Below are positions 1-9,170 of a stretch of 64,000 nucleotides of DNA, one piece after another; position 1 is the first letter of the stretch, and each line of letters begins with the position of its first letter. The position numbers and the translations under genes are program-made. The notes under the pieces are model-generated. The model was not told the DNA's origin, did not search any database, and worked only from the letters and a program-made list of their open reading frames with translations. The DNA is from Solirubrobacterales bacterium (lineage in GTDB: Bacteria; Actinomycetota; Thermoleophilia; Solirubrobacterales; 70-9), in contig JAGQUQ010000002.1 in the NCBI GenBank assembly GCA_020438425.1, positions 32,259 through 96,258 on the forward strand, in the 5' to 3' direction.

Positions 1-240
1 TGGACGATCCAGGCGAGGCGCTCCAACAACATGGGTCCGTTGCATTGGAGAAACCGAATTCTGAGGATCGAAGAAGTGAAGAGGCTTCAAACGTTTCCTG
101 ACGATTGGTATTTGGAGGGGAATGTAGAGCGGCAGTGGCGCCAGATCGGCAACGCCGTGCCGCCGCATCTCGCCCGGCAACTCGGGGTTAGCCTTGCAGA
201 TCACCTTCTGGCTACACGTTTCGAAAGGCGAGCCGCGTAG
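1..240 (+). CDS. DNA (cytosine-5)-methyltransferase, C-terminal fragment (runs off window start)
   Basis: The frame is open from base 1 to the TAG at 238-240, so only the last ~79 residues are seen. They contain the family's closing motifs: a TIQA-R..N-GP stretch, R-x-L-R-x-EE-x-x-RLQTFPDDW and, near the end, QIGNAVPPHLA (motif X type). C5 methyltransferases transfer a methyl group from S-adenosylmethionine to cytosine C5 in a recognition sequence. The catalytic PC motif lies outside the window. The next gene, 18 bp downstream on the same strand, carries a nuclease-like domain, so the two probably form a restriction-modification pair. The family call is secure; the sequence specificity cannot be inferred. 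Confidence 0.9.
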   Translation, partial: WTIQARRSNNMGPLHWRNRILRIEEVKRLQTFPDDWYLEGNVERQWRQIGNAVPPHLARQLGVSLADHLLATRFERRAA

Positions 241-258
241 TCATGGAGCCGGTGGTCA

Positions 259-1716
259 ATGAGGGAATGGATTTCGATGGCATCAGATAGCCGTCCGAAG
301 CTTCCAGCGGCGAACGAGTTCACGCCAGGGCAACTTGGCGGGGCGGAAGCCGTGTTCGATCTCCTCCAGATCATTGTGGATCAAAAGGGAGATCGAGCAG
401 CGATAGCGGAGCAAATACGACAGAAGTGGTTTCTCGCTAGCGCACAGGAGCGAAAGGACCCCGCTGAACGAGAGGAGCAGCAAATCAAGCGGGCGCTCAA
501 TGTAGTTACGGGTATGAGGCAATACGGCTTGCTCGAGGCTTCGACTGATCCGCTTGTGCTCTCTTCCCTCGGCAAGGAGATCCTCGGCCACAAAGGAAAG
601 CAACAGGAGGCGCTTCGGATCTTCGCGTCCTTCTTGCTGAGGGAGCGAAATGGGCTAGAACTCGCCGAGGTTGCGAGGTCGGTCGGGGCCAGAGACGGGA
701 TCGTGACCAAGAAGTCGGTTGACGCCGAGTTGCGCAGCCGCGGTTTTCGGGTCCCGACAAATAGTTCTTATTCAGGGAAACTCCGGCAATGGCTGGAGGC
801 TGCCGCCGTTGTTGATGGCAGTTGGAACGTGGACGAAGAGCTTCTCGAAGACCTTTCGGGTGTCGCTCCATCTGAGTTGGACGCGTGGCGAGCGTTGACC
901 GATGAGCAGAAGGCCACCCTAGAAGTTCTGAGAGTTCGGGCCGAAGGCGACCTGACACCGATCCCGTCCAGCCAACTGTTGGACCTCCTGGACCAGCGAG
1001 GAGTTGAGTTCGACCGAGGCCAAGTCAGGAAGAAGATCTATGACCCTCTCAAGGAAGCGGGCTGGATCGAACACGAAGTGGGTTCGAGCGGGAGAGGCGG
1101 CAAGGGCGGGCTCATAACTCCGACTCAAAAGACTCTCGAACTAGACGCCGAGTTTCTCGGCGCTCTCCAGCTAGGAGATCTACCAGCCGATTTACAGAAG
1201 CAGCTGGATACGCCCACCGAGAAAATCATCAAAGGGCTTGGATCCAAGGCCACCGGTAAGAAGGGGATCGCCCTTGAACTGCTCGCACTCAGACTCGCCT
1301 CAGACATTGGGCTGCTCCCAGTGGAATTGAGGCAGAGGGGCGTGCAGACCGGTGGCGCAGAGGTTGATTTGGTCGCAGAAGGGGCGCATCTCCACTTTTC
1401 GCGGTGGCTGTTCCAGTGTAAGAACCAAGTGTCTAACGTTGGCCTGTCCGTCTTGGCGAAAGAGGTTGGAATGGCCACCCTGCTGAAGGCTCAGGTTGTT
1501 GTCATCGTCACGACAAACAAGTTCGCTGGTTCTGTCCGGGAATTCGCAAAGCAGGCTGCGGAGAGTTCCGCCATCCAGATCATCCTCCTGGACGGCGGTT
1601 CCTTGGACGCCTATAGGGCAAAGGGACCGAAGGCCCTTCGCGATGAGTTGCACGGATACGCTCGGCAGGCGCTAACCCTGAAGCGAAACCAACTCCACGA
1701 GGTCCCCACGGAATAG
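259..1716 (+). CDS. Putative restriction endonuclease with Mrr-like PD-(D/E)XK domain
   Basis: A 485-residue protein directly downstream of the cytosine methyltransferase. The last ~150 residues look like an Mrr-type restriction fold: a KGIALELLALRLA helix, then GGAEVDLVAEG and a strand ending in QCKN, which together supply the E/D...QxK catalytic signature, followed by alternating strands and helices (VVVIVTTNKF, IQIILLDGGSL). The N-terminal ~300 residues are helical and probably handle DNA recognition; I do not recognise them. A start at 277 (ATG preceded by GAGGGA, 10 nt spacing) is as good as the listed ATG at 259. Context suggests the cleaving partner of the methyltransferase. It could instead be a modification-dependent (type IV) enzyme. 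Confidence 0.7.
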   Translation: MREWISMASDSRPKLPAANEFTPGQLGGAEAVFDLLQIIVDQKGDRAAIAEQIRQKWFLASAQERKDPAEREEQQIKRALNVVTGMRQYGLLEASTDPLVLSSLGKEILGHKGKQQEALRIFASFLLRERNGLELAEVARSVGARDGIVTKKSVDAELRSRGFRVPTNSSYSGKLRQWLEAAAVVDGSWNVDEELLEDLSGVAPSELDAWRALTDEQKATLEVLRVRAEGDLTPIPSSQLLDLLDQRGVEFDRGQVRKKIYDPLKEAGWIEHEVGSSGRGGKGGLITPTQKTLELDAEFLGALQLGDLPADLQKQLDTPTEKIIKGLGSKATGKKGIALELLALRLASDIGLLPVELRQRGVQTGGAEVDLVAEGAHLHFSRWLFQCKNQVSNVGLSVLAKEVGMATLLKAQVVVIVTTNKFAGSVREFAKQAAESSAIQIILLDGGSLDAYRAKGPKALRDELHGYARQALTLKRNQLHEVPTE

Positions 1717-1750
1717 TCTGACTCCGTCGCGGACAGAAATAGCTGGCCTC

Positions 1751-1793
1751 TAATGCGAGCGCACCTCAGAAACGGGAAGCGGGCCGGGTATTC
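1751..1793 (+). repeat. Island junction repeat, copy A (putative serine-recombinase attachment site)
   Basis: A degenerate member of the eight-copy ~40-bp repeat. It shares AGAAACGG in the middle and GGGCCGGGTATTC at the right end with other copies. It lies between the restriction module and a small minus-strand gene. It is one of the more diverged copies; its right arm matches copy E best. Confidence 0.55.
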
Positions 1794-1876
1794 ATGGCCA
1801 GGGTGACTAGGTTGATCCGTCGTCTGCTAGCCATGCTCTTCCTCGATTTGGAAAGCTAGTTCACGCTTGCCTAGGT

Positions 1877-2140
1877 TCACTCGGAAGAGGTCCACCAAGA
1901 TTTCTTCGGGTTTGGCAGGGGCTTCAGGGGGATAGCCTCGATGCCGACGATCTGGGTGGCGTTGATTGGTACCGCCTGACCCTGAGCGTCCGTGAGACGA
2001 AAATGACCGTGAAGACGGACGCCTTCGATCTCAGGGCCGCTATACGACGTGGCGATCGCATCTGCGATTTCCTGAGGGCTTTCACGAACCTCGTGGGTCT
2101 CCTCGTAGCCATCCGATCTTCGAATAGTGATCCGCGTCAT
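1877..2140 (-). CDS. Hypothetical small protein
   Basis: An 87-residue acidic protein beginning MTRITIRRSDGYEETHEV and containing FRLTDAQGQAVPINATQI, which looks like a mixed alpha/beta protein. I do not recognise a family. The frame is open further upstream to a GTG at 2182, giving 101 residues. The internal ATG was preferred because the coding character begins there, but the AAAGG lies immediately against it, so the start is uncertain. It is the only gene in the 0.4-kb stretch between repeats A and B, which fits a single-gene cassette. Confidence 0.55.
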   Translation of the reverse strand: MTRITIRRSDGYEETHEVRESPQEIADAIATSYSGPEIEGVRLHGHFRLTDAQGQAVPINATQIVGIEAIPLKPLPNPKKSWWTSSE

Positions 2141-2200
2141 CCTTTGATCATGACTGACCGAGACACTGGTCGCGCGAAACACCTACTTGGGAGTCCTAAC

Positions 2201-2256
2201 GCCACCCGCTCCAGTATCCGGGCGTCCCCCTGAGAGACGAAGCGGGCCGGGTAGTC
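2201..2256 (+). repeat. Island junction repeat, copy B
   Basis: Bases 2201-2248 match 4660-4707 (copy C) at 44 of 48 positions by eye, then the two diverge: B continues GGGTAGTC and C continues CCCGCTATG. The arms TATCCGG and CCGGGTA can pair (one G-T wobble), giving the imperfect dyad expected of a serine-recombinase site. Copies B and C flank one 2.4-kb module holding a single exported-protein gene. Confidence 0.7.
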
Positions 2257-2506
2257 GTTTCCAGGGAGACCGTCTGTCAGAGCGGAGTATTCGAAGGTAC
2301 CGTCCCTATTCGCCCAGTTGTCTCAGGGCGACACGAGCCCTTCCTTGAGTCTTGAGGGTTTCTCGGGTATTCGAGTATTTCGAGAGCAAGGAGGAGGCTC
2401 GGAGATACCTTCCGTGGCTTCGGGAATGCCTTCGGAAATCGAGGCGGTGGCTTGAATCGCTGTTACGATGCTCCGTAGTCAGCGTTGCCTATGGGAAGAG
2501 GACAGG
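2257..2506. other. Gap with no convincing gene
   Basis: Only a short plus-strand frame is present (peptide EYFESKEEARRYLPWLREC around 2370-2430). It resembles a real helical segment but runs out of frame into the signal peptide of the next gene, so it may be a relic or chance. No clear promoter was found. Confidence 0.4.
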
Positions 2507-4591
2507 ATGTCACTGGTACGCAGGGAGAATTTGAGGTCCGGGATCGTGGCCGCTCTTGTGGTTGCGGGAGTGCTGTGTGTCGGCCTTGCGGGCGCGACGG
2601 CTCAGGCTGACGCAGCTTCGAAGCCAAAGGTGAGCGCGTCGTTTGGTGTCGCTGGCTCGCAGGTGAAGGTGTCGGGCACAGTCTCGAAGGGCGCCCCCAG
2701 GAAGGCTCCGCCTCGTAAGAAGTGGAAGGCGGCTCTGGAGCAGCAGGTCGGAAAGCGTTGGGTGAAGCGCAAGACCGGCAAGTTGTCGAAGGGCAGGAAA
2801 GGTTCGAGCAAGTACCGGCTCGCCTGGAAGGCCCCTAGCTCCTTGAAGTCGGGCAAGTTCCGGGTGAGGTTGTTTGCCGGGAAGCGCACGATCTCGTCTT
2901 CGAAGGTGAAGAAGCTGACTTTCAGTTCTCAGGTTCCGGCTCCGAAGGTCAGTGAAGTTGTTTCGTCTTCGGTTCAGAAGCTCCCCTCGCAGGGCGATAT
3001 GACTCTCGTGCTTTCCGGCAACCGCAATTTCAAGGCTGGGGAGTATCTGGCGGCAGCTCCGGGTGACAGTGCCCCGGATGGCTTTCTGCTGAAGGTGGTG
3101 AGTTCGAGTAGTTCTGGCGGCCAGACGACGGTGAAGGTGAAGCCGGGTTCGCTTTATGACGCGGTCCCGAACGGACAGCTTGCGCTTGCCACAGGCGATC
3201 TTCAGGCGGCGACCCCGCAGAACGGTGACGCGAAGAAACTCCTCCGAGCACTCGACACAACCGGCGGCGCTTCGAACTACGCGAATGTTCCGTTTTCGAA
3301 GCCGGTGACCTGTACCGGCTCAGGGTCGATGACCCTGGACGGCAACTTCGATGCGAGCCTTGCCCCCAACTTTGATTTGAAGTGGAGCAAACGGTTCGGA
3401 ATCCCCACCGGAATCGATTCCGCCAGGGCCACGGTTGATGCGAGCCTGTCCGCTGATGCTTCAGCCGAGCTTTCAGCCGCGGCCAGCTGCACCCTGACGC
3501 CAATCACGCTCCTCTCACCAAAGTTCACTTTCGTGGTCGTGGTGGGACCGGTCCCTGTTCCGGTCACGGTCTCTCTGCCAATCGTTCTCGAGGCATCGGC
3601 CTCGGTGAGTGGGTCGGTGACGATCTCGGCTGACGCGAGCGTTCAGGGATCCATCGGTCTTGACTACCGCGATGGGGATGTGTCAGCGGTCAAGGAGTTT
3701 TCTTCGGACGCGAACCTGTCCCATGAGGTTGAAGCCCAGGCCAACGCCGAAGCCTTGATCGGCCCGGACATCGAAGTTGAAGCGGGCTGGAAAATCCCCG
3801 TGATTGGCGGGGTCGCGGCCGAGGTAGAGATCAACGCTAGAACAGGCCTCCGACTTGAATACGTGCTGGGCAACTCACCACCAGGGAAGCTCTGCGTACC
3901 CTTGAAACTTGGCGGCGAAGTCGAATTCGATACACCGATCGGTGACATCGAGAAGGGGCTGCCTGAATACAGCACCGACATTAAATGCGTTGAGTTTGGT
4001 GGATCTACCTTCAGTATCCAAGGGAGTATCGATGCTCATGGAGACTATTCGTGGCCTGGCGTCAATACAACTGTAGGAACGAATGATGCAAGTTGGACCG
4101 TTGACTCTTCAGTACCTACGGGGACTGATTCAAACTACTACGTCCTAGGACATTCTTCTGAGTGGAATGACTTCTATCGGACCACATCGGCGTGCGGATT
4201 CAACCCCGACAGTTGGAGCGAGAGAAGCTCGAGCGGATCTCAAACGGTACTCAGTGGCGAAGGTAACATTGGTGCCAACCCCGTTGACTCGACTCTTGGC
4301 ATGGCGAGAGGTTCAGACGGCTACGTTTTCCACTTGGGCACATCGCCTGGAGTAGAGAACCAGAGGGGATCCGTCTGCGGATTCCCGGAGACGACTGCTT
4401 CAGGAACAGGATGGTCATACATCGCAGGTTCGATAGGAAATACGGGTGCTCCGGCCGTCTACGACGGAAGTGGGCATTTGTCTGGATCCAGAACCGGGTA
4501 CGTAGACCACATGGATTACGAAATATCATGGGAATTTGAATTGGAGTGTCCGTCGGGCGACCCACCAACCGTCAACTGGCTTTGTCCTTAG
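2507..4591 (+). CDS. Large secreted protein of unknown function
   Basis: A 694-residue protein. The N terminus is a clear signal peptide (RRENLRSG then a hydrophobic run from IVAALVVAG to GLAGA, ending ATAQADA). Residues ~40-150 are Lys/Ser-rich beta sequence, like the repeat segments of Thermoleophilia exported proteins. Residues ~270-500 are long Ala/Ser/Val strands (SADASAELSAAASC, VSGSVTISADASVQGS). Residues 520-694 have Gly/Ser/Thr-rich beta strands and four or more Cys, and the protein ends TVNWLCP. The start at 2507 has GAGGA 4 nt upstream. It is the sole gene between the near-identical repeats B and C. I recognise no catalytic motif; a structural or adhesive surface role is a guess. 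Confidence 0.75.
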   Translation: MSLVRRENLRSGIVAALVVAGVLCVGLAGATAQADAASKPKVSASFGVAGSQVKVSGTVSKGAPRKAPPRKKWKAALEQQVGKRWVKRKTGKLSKGRKGSSKYRLAWKAPSSLKSGKFRVRLFAGKRTISSSKVKKLTFSSQVPAPKVSEVVSSSVQKLPSQGDMTLVLSGNRNFKAGEYLAAAPGDSAPDGFLLKVVSSSSSGGQTTVKVKPGSLYDAVPNGQLALATGDLQAATPQNGDAKKLLRALDTTGGASNYANVPFSKPVTCTGSGSMTLDGNFDASLAPNFDLKWSKRFGIPTGIDSARATVDASLSADASAELSAAASCTLTPITLLSPKFTFVVVVGPVPVPVTVSLPIVLEASASVSGSVTISADASVQGSIGLDYRDGDVSAVKEFSSDANLSHEVEAQANAEALIGPDIEVEAGWKIPVIGGVAAEVEINARTGLRLEYVLGNSPPGKLCVPLKLGGEVEFDTPIGDIEKGLPEYSTDIKCVEFGGSTFSIQGSIDAHGDYSWPGVNTTVGTNDASWTVDSSVPTGTDSNYYVLGHSSEWNDFYRTTSACGFNPDSWSERSSSGSQTVLSGEGNIGANPVDSTLGMARGSDGYVFHLGTSPGVENQRGSVCGFPETTASGTGWSYIAGSIGNTGAPAVYDGSGHLSGSRTGYVDHMDYEISWEFELECPSGDPPTVNWLCP

Positions 4592-4652
4592 CCCTCAATC
4601 ACCGAATTCGGAGTCCAACTCAGGGCGGCCTTCTCCGCGCGAAATTCTAGAT

Positions 4653-4970
4653 TCAGGCTGCCAACCGCTCCAGTATCCGAGCGTCTCCTTGAGAGACGAA
4701 GCGGGCCCCCGCTATGTTCGTCAGGGTGACGGTGTCGCCCTTCGCGAATAGGTCCTCGGAGTTGTTTAGTGCCTTCGCGATGTCCTCTGCGATGGTCGCG
4801 GAAATCTCTACGCGGCCTTCCCGTTTATCGAAGGCGATTTGAAGGTCGAAGGCCTCGTAGACCTGCCGTCTGATTTGCGGGGATGCGTTTCGGAGGCTCT
4901 GGCTGAGGTCCGGGAGGGATTCGAGGCGGGCGACTAACTCCGCTTCTTCGGTGTCGTCCCGTGCGTCGCC
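4653..4970 (-). pseudogene. Large serine recombinase, C-terminal fragment (5'-truncated)
   Basis: This is too broken to have a start codon. Read on the minus strand, the frame opens after a TAG at 4971-4973 and encodes ~105 residues with the feel of a large serine recombinase tail: ELVARLESLPDLSQ, RRQVYEAFDLQIAFDKREGR, VEISATI, then TLTNIAGARFVSQGD and a stop at 4653-4655. The YEAF-L-I-DKR-GR-E-ATI pattern is the closing segment of that family. The catalytic serine domain is absent. The last ~20 codons run straight through repeat copy C, so the reading frame ends inside a putative attachment site. It is cut off at ~4970, exactly where the 5'-truncated HD gene begins on the other strand, which marks a rearrangement junction. 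Confidence 0.65.
4660..4719 (+). repeat. Island junction repeat, copy C
   Basis: Near-identical to copy B over 48 bp (44 matches by eye), with the alternative right arm CCCCCGCTATG that resembles copies D, G and H. It overlaps the 3' end of the serine recombinase fragment on the minus strand. That placement is typical of the attachment site next to a recombinase gene. Confidence 0.7.
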
Positions 4971-5369
4971 CTAGTTGTCGAGGCTATGGGGCACCAAGAC
5001 CTCGCCCTGGCGGCGCTTCATCACGATTCGCACGAGGCTTACGCATGCGATATCCCCAAACCACTCAAGCGTCTCTTGGAACCTGAATACACCGCCATCA
5101 CGGATCGACTCGACCGGGCAATCGCGGTCGCGCTGAACTTGCCGATCTTGGACCTCGAGGACCAGCGGGCTCGTCCGATCAAGGACGCCGACGACGCCAT
5201 GCTGGTTCTCGAGGCAGAGGAGTATCTCGCGGGCGCTCCTCCGGATAGGGACTTGCCTACCGGGTTGCTTGACCTCGCGAGGGCCACAGTGGAGGTGAAG
5301 GCTTCGATGGCGTCCGACGAAGCGAGAGACTCCTTCCTCGCGTTCCATGAGCGCCTTACGCAGCCGTAA
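4968..5369 (+). pseudogene. HD-domain phosphohydrolase (YfbR/5'-nucleotidase-like), N-terminally truncated
   Basis: The protein segment VVEAMGHQDLALAALHHDS followed by HEAYACDIPKPLK is the HD metal-binding motif and following helix of the HD hydrolase family that includes YfbR-like nucleotidases and many phage or island proteins. IKDADDAMLVLEAEEYL later in the chain is the family's conserved Asp-containing helix. The usual N-terminal half with the first His (around the SVAEHS motif) is missing. Homology starts abruptly near 4968-4971, back to back with the truncated recombinase. An ATG at 4986 gives a 127-residue open frame that could be expressed, but it lacks a metal ligand and is probably inactive. 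Confidence 0.65.
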
Positions 5370-5381
5370 CCCGAGTGAGTT

Positions 5382-6149
5382 CTACATCTCCGGTGGCGAC
5401 AGTGGCTCAAGGACCTTCTGATCGGTGCTTGATCGGTTTCGCTCGAACCAGTCATCGAGGACGGTCCGGGTCAACCGTTGCTCGGCAGCGGCCCCGCGGG
5501 GTTGGAGTGGCCGTCCGTCAGGCGGGACACCCTGGTCTGGATCGAGCAACTCGGCGTCAGCGTGATCGCAGAGATCCCCGAGTGCTATCCGGGCGGTGCT
5601 GTCGGCGCTGAATGCGGGTGGCAGGACGAGGGCGACGGGTCGGGCGAAGGCGGCTCTGAACCCTTCCGGGTAGAGCTCGATTCGGCCCCAGGCTTCGACC
5701 ACGCCAGTCAGGTAGCGATTCCCGTTTGCTGCCTTGTCGCCGCTCCAGAAGTACCACGGCGGCATCAGCCATGGGTGGTAGGCACGAAGGCCACATTCAC
5801 AGTTCTTGCCAGGGATTTCATGAAGTTTGTTCACGACCTTCATACAACGAGCTCGGGTGGCACTCCCGTCTATCTCCCAGCTAGGCAAATTCAACTTGAG
5901 CGATCCGAGCGGCTTGAGCTCGTCCAGGGATGGAGGCACGAGCCACTGCCGAACGCCCAGGATTGTTCCAGTGAACCGCGGGGCCAGGTCGTCGCTCCCC
6001 TCGACTGGACCTTCGGTCTGATCTCCCGATGCCGGTTCGAGGCCCCAACGGGCTTCTTCTCGATCGGAACCGGCGCTTGGTTCGACGAGGATGGTGCGGG
6101 ATGGATCGCGTGCCCATATTCGGGTTCCGAGCGTACGCGGGGGACTCAC
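5382..6149 (-). CDS. Hypothetical protein with CxCG motif
   Basis: The central part reads CMKVVNKLHEIPGKNCECGL, then RAYHPWLMPPWYFW, GVVEAWGRIELYPEGFRAAF and ARPVALVLP. This combination (CxCGxxA, then a VxxWG...GfRAxxARPvAL block) recalls a small family of uncharacterised actinobacterial proteins often found near mobile genes; I know no function for it. The start is put at the GTG at 6149 because GGAGG sits 7 nt upstream; the frame stays open to a GTG at 6203. The C terminus is polar and probably disordered. It lies immediately left of an IS element. Confidence 0.6.
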   Translation of the reverse strand: MSPPRTLGTRIWARDPSRTILVEPSAGSDREEARWGLEPASGDQTEGPVEGSDDLAPRFTGTILGVRQWLVPPSLDELKPLGSLKLNLPSWEIDGSATRARCMKVVNKLHEIPGKNCECGLRAYHPWLMPPWYFWSGDKAANGNRYLTGVVEAWGRIELYPEGFRAAFARPVALVLPPAFSADSTARIALGDLCDHADAELLDPDQGVPPDGRPLQPRGAAAEQRLTRTVLDDWFERNRSSTDQKVLEPLSPPEM

Positions 6150-6304
6150 AGGCATTCCTCCTTCCGAGGTTCGGTCCGATTCGGAACGATTGAGACGGGG
6201 CACCGCACGAAATCAGATGCAGGCCTCTCGCATAGTCGCACCCTCGTGACCACGCCCTCGGACGCGGTCTGAATGATTCGCCCCGGGTTTTGTGGAGACG
6301 GTTT

Positions 6305-7206
<902 letters not shown>

Positions 7207-7210
<4 letters not shown>

Positions 7211-7530
7211 TTCCCCGGTGGACGCGGGTCGAGCTCCCGCGCGAAAAAAGCCGAAGCCGCCTTCAAAATCTCGTTGGCGCGCCTCAGCTCCCGGTTTTCA
7301 CGTTTCAGGTCCTTGATCTCCTGCCTCTCAGCCGTGGACTCGCCAGCCCTCGATCCGTGATCGATCTCGTGCTGCCTAACCCAACGCCTGAGAGTTTCCG
7401 GGGTCATCCCCGACTTGCCCGCCACCGACTCAATACACGCCCACTGCGACGAATACTCGCCCTGGTGCTCGAGCACCAGGGCGACCGTGCGCTCCCTGAT
7501 CTCCCGCGGATACCTCTTCGAACTTGCCAT
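7207..7530 (-). CDS. IS3-family transposase OrfA
   Basis: From the ATG at 7530 the protein begins MASSKRYPREIRERTVALVL. It contains the helix-turn-helix segment GMTPETLRRWVRQHEID and a leucine-zipper-like helix (IKDLKRENRELRRANEILKA), ending FFARELDPRPPGK. This is the standard OrfA that binds the IS ends and supplies the N-terminal part of the OrfAB fusion transposase. The frame is intact. An upstream ATG at 7566 adds 12 residues without coding support. Confidence 0.9.
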
Positions 7531-7655
7531 ACGACCGATCCTCTCAAACAGAATGGCCTCCAACAAACCCGGGGCGAATCAATCTTCGTCATCGCTGCTT
7601 TGTCGGGAACCACTTGGTCGAGTGAGTCTGCCCCAACCAACCCTAGGGGGTCTGG

Positions 7656-8975
7656 TCACTTCCGATAATCAATCTCATACGGAAGCAGCTCTTCTCCCAA
7701 GGCGGAAAGCATGATGTTGAGTGCGGTCCGCACCTCTCCCACCAAATCGCCATCTTCGTCGAGCTCGACGGCTTCCTCCCAGTTCCAGAATCGCCCCATC
7801 CAGAGGCCTTGGCGGAGGTAGATTGTCTTTCGATCGCTAGCCCCTCCCACTCTGCGAATGAACAAATCAAGCTCTTCATCGGTGGGACGTTCCAACAGGC
7901 CTTGTTCGGAAAGCCAAGGCAATAAGTTGCCGTGCAGTTCATCTGGGCTGAAGGCTCGATTTCGATTTCTACCTTCAGGGGAGATCCAGAGGTCTATATA
8001 CCGATCGAGGGGAAAGCCTTCACTGAAGCTGATCCCCGCCCGCCCGCCGTTGTCGTAGCGAAAGCCGAGTCGACCGTTTGTTTTGATCGCGAAGCCGGGC
8101 TCATCCGCTAGATCTCTCAGCCGACTAGCTCGTACTTCGTCGTCGTAGAGGTACCGCGTCTCATCCTTAAGTTCTCCGGGCCAAATCGAAAGTCGAACAC
8201 CATCGGCATCTCGCGCCAGCCGGGCGAGCTTCACCGACTTGGCGCAATCAAGGACGACCTCCGAGTAACCAGAATCTTCAGATGCCTGAAGTACGGTTGC
8301 CTTCCCAAGCACTGAACGAAGCCTTCGTTGCTGGCGTACGACGTTGGAACCGGCTCTCTTTAGTGTGGTGAAAGGCAGTAGGTCCGCAAAGTGCTCTTCC
8401 GCCATCAGGAAGAAGTCTTCTATAATGAGGAGTTCGCTTGGAGCTAGAAGTCCTTCTTCGCTGAGAACTAACCACCGCTCGAGTAGATCGTGCCACGGGA
8501 CACCTACTACCGGCCTGAGTTCCTTCTCGAAAGTGATCCCATGGGGCGAGAGGTAACGAGCCTGCCCGTCCCATTGACCGGGTTGAATTTTACTCTCGAT
8601 GGCGATAATGAGTCGCCTGCCGTATCTGATCAAACCATCGAGTCGCTGACCGCGCTCTCTGAGTTCCACTCGACCTTGCTCGTAGCTCTCGTCAGGAGTA
8701 AGAAACACGCTCACGAGCTCCTCCACATGCGCGTCTTCTATACCTGTACGTTCTGACTCGGTTCGATCAATAAGCTCAACTCTCTGGGTATCGAACTCGC
8801 CGCGTGGCAGGACACCGAGATCTAGGTTAGATTCGGGGACAGCGAGGCGTAGGAACGCATCTTGGGCGAGAGGCACCAGTCGCATGACGATGAGAGCTGC
8901 GCGGGTCAGTCGATCTTCATGGCCATCCTGTGCGCTTTCGTAGGGTCGAAAAAGGTTCATGTGAGGGTTCGCCAT
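7656..8975 (-). CDS. Putative PD-(D/E)XK nuclease-like protein of unknown function
   Basis: A 439-residue protein beginning MANPHMNLFRPYESAQDGHE, continuing DRLTRAALIVMRLVPLAQDA. Residues ~108-130 read RGQRLDGLIRYG then LIIAIESKI, a D....IExK pattern typical of PD-(D/E)XK nucleases, with a preceding Glu/Asp-rich helix. The C-terminal 250 residues show no motif known to me. The start is well supported: TAGGAGAAACAT-ATG, where the GGAG overlaps the TAG of the frame upstream (8985-8987), so the two are translationally linked. Defence-island context makes a nuclease role plausible but unproven. Confidence 0.65.
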   Translation of the reverse strand: MANPHMNLFRPYESAQDGHEDRLTRAALIVMRLVPLAQDAFLRLAVPESNLDLGVLPRGEFDTQRVELIDRTESERTGIEDAHVEELVSVFLTPDESYEQGRVELRERGQRLDGLIRYGRRLIIAIESKIQPGQWDGQARYLSPHGITFEKELRPVVGVPWHDLLERWLVLSEEGLLAPSELLIIEDFFLMAEEHFADLLPFTTLKRAGSNVVRQQRRLRSVLGKATVLQASEDSGYSEVVLDCAKSVKLARLARDADGVRLSIWPGELKDETRYLYDDEVRASRLRDLADEPGFAIKTNGRLGFRYDNGGRAGISFSEGFPLDRYIDLWISPEGRNRNRAFSPDELHGNLLPWLSEQGLLERPTDEELDLFIRRVGGASDRKTIYLRQGLWMGRFWNWEEAVELDEDGDLVGEVRTALNIMLSALGEELLPYEIDYRK

Positions 8976-8984
8976 ATGTTTCTC

Positions 8985-9170
8985 CTATGTCACGGCCAGT
9001 TTCAGGACCGATAAACGGGGTTCGGTCAACACCCCTATGGCATCTATTCTTGCGGACGAGTGGGGGCCGGGCTCGATGGTCACACCCGGATCGGCCTGTA
9101 CGGTGATTGCGGAAAGCTCGAGGATGGTGAGCCGTAACCCCGGCGGGGACTCATCGCCGGTCGGTCTGTG
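8985..9170 (-). pseudogene. In-frame continuation beyond a TGA of the zinc-ribbon gene
   Basis: After the TGA at 9171-9173 the same frame stays open for about 60 more codons, reading GLRLTILELSAITVQADPGV, TIEPGPHSSARIDAIGVL and SVLKLAVT before TAG at 8985-8987. The composition is protein-like (beta strands), no in-frame ATG/GTG/TTG precedes it, and its TAG abuts the ribosome-binding site of the 439-residue gene. Either the upstream gene was once 266 residues and has gained a nonsense codon, or there is a sequencing error. Confidence 0.5.

Noticed and set aside
5478..6272. A 264-residue plus-strand open frame
   Set aside because: The opposite strand has a good ribosome-binding site and the CxCG family motifs.
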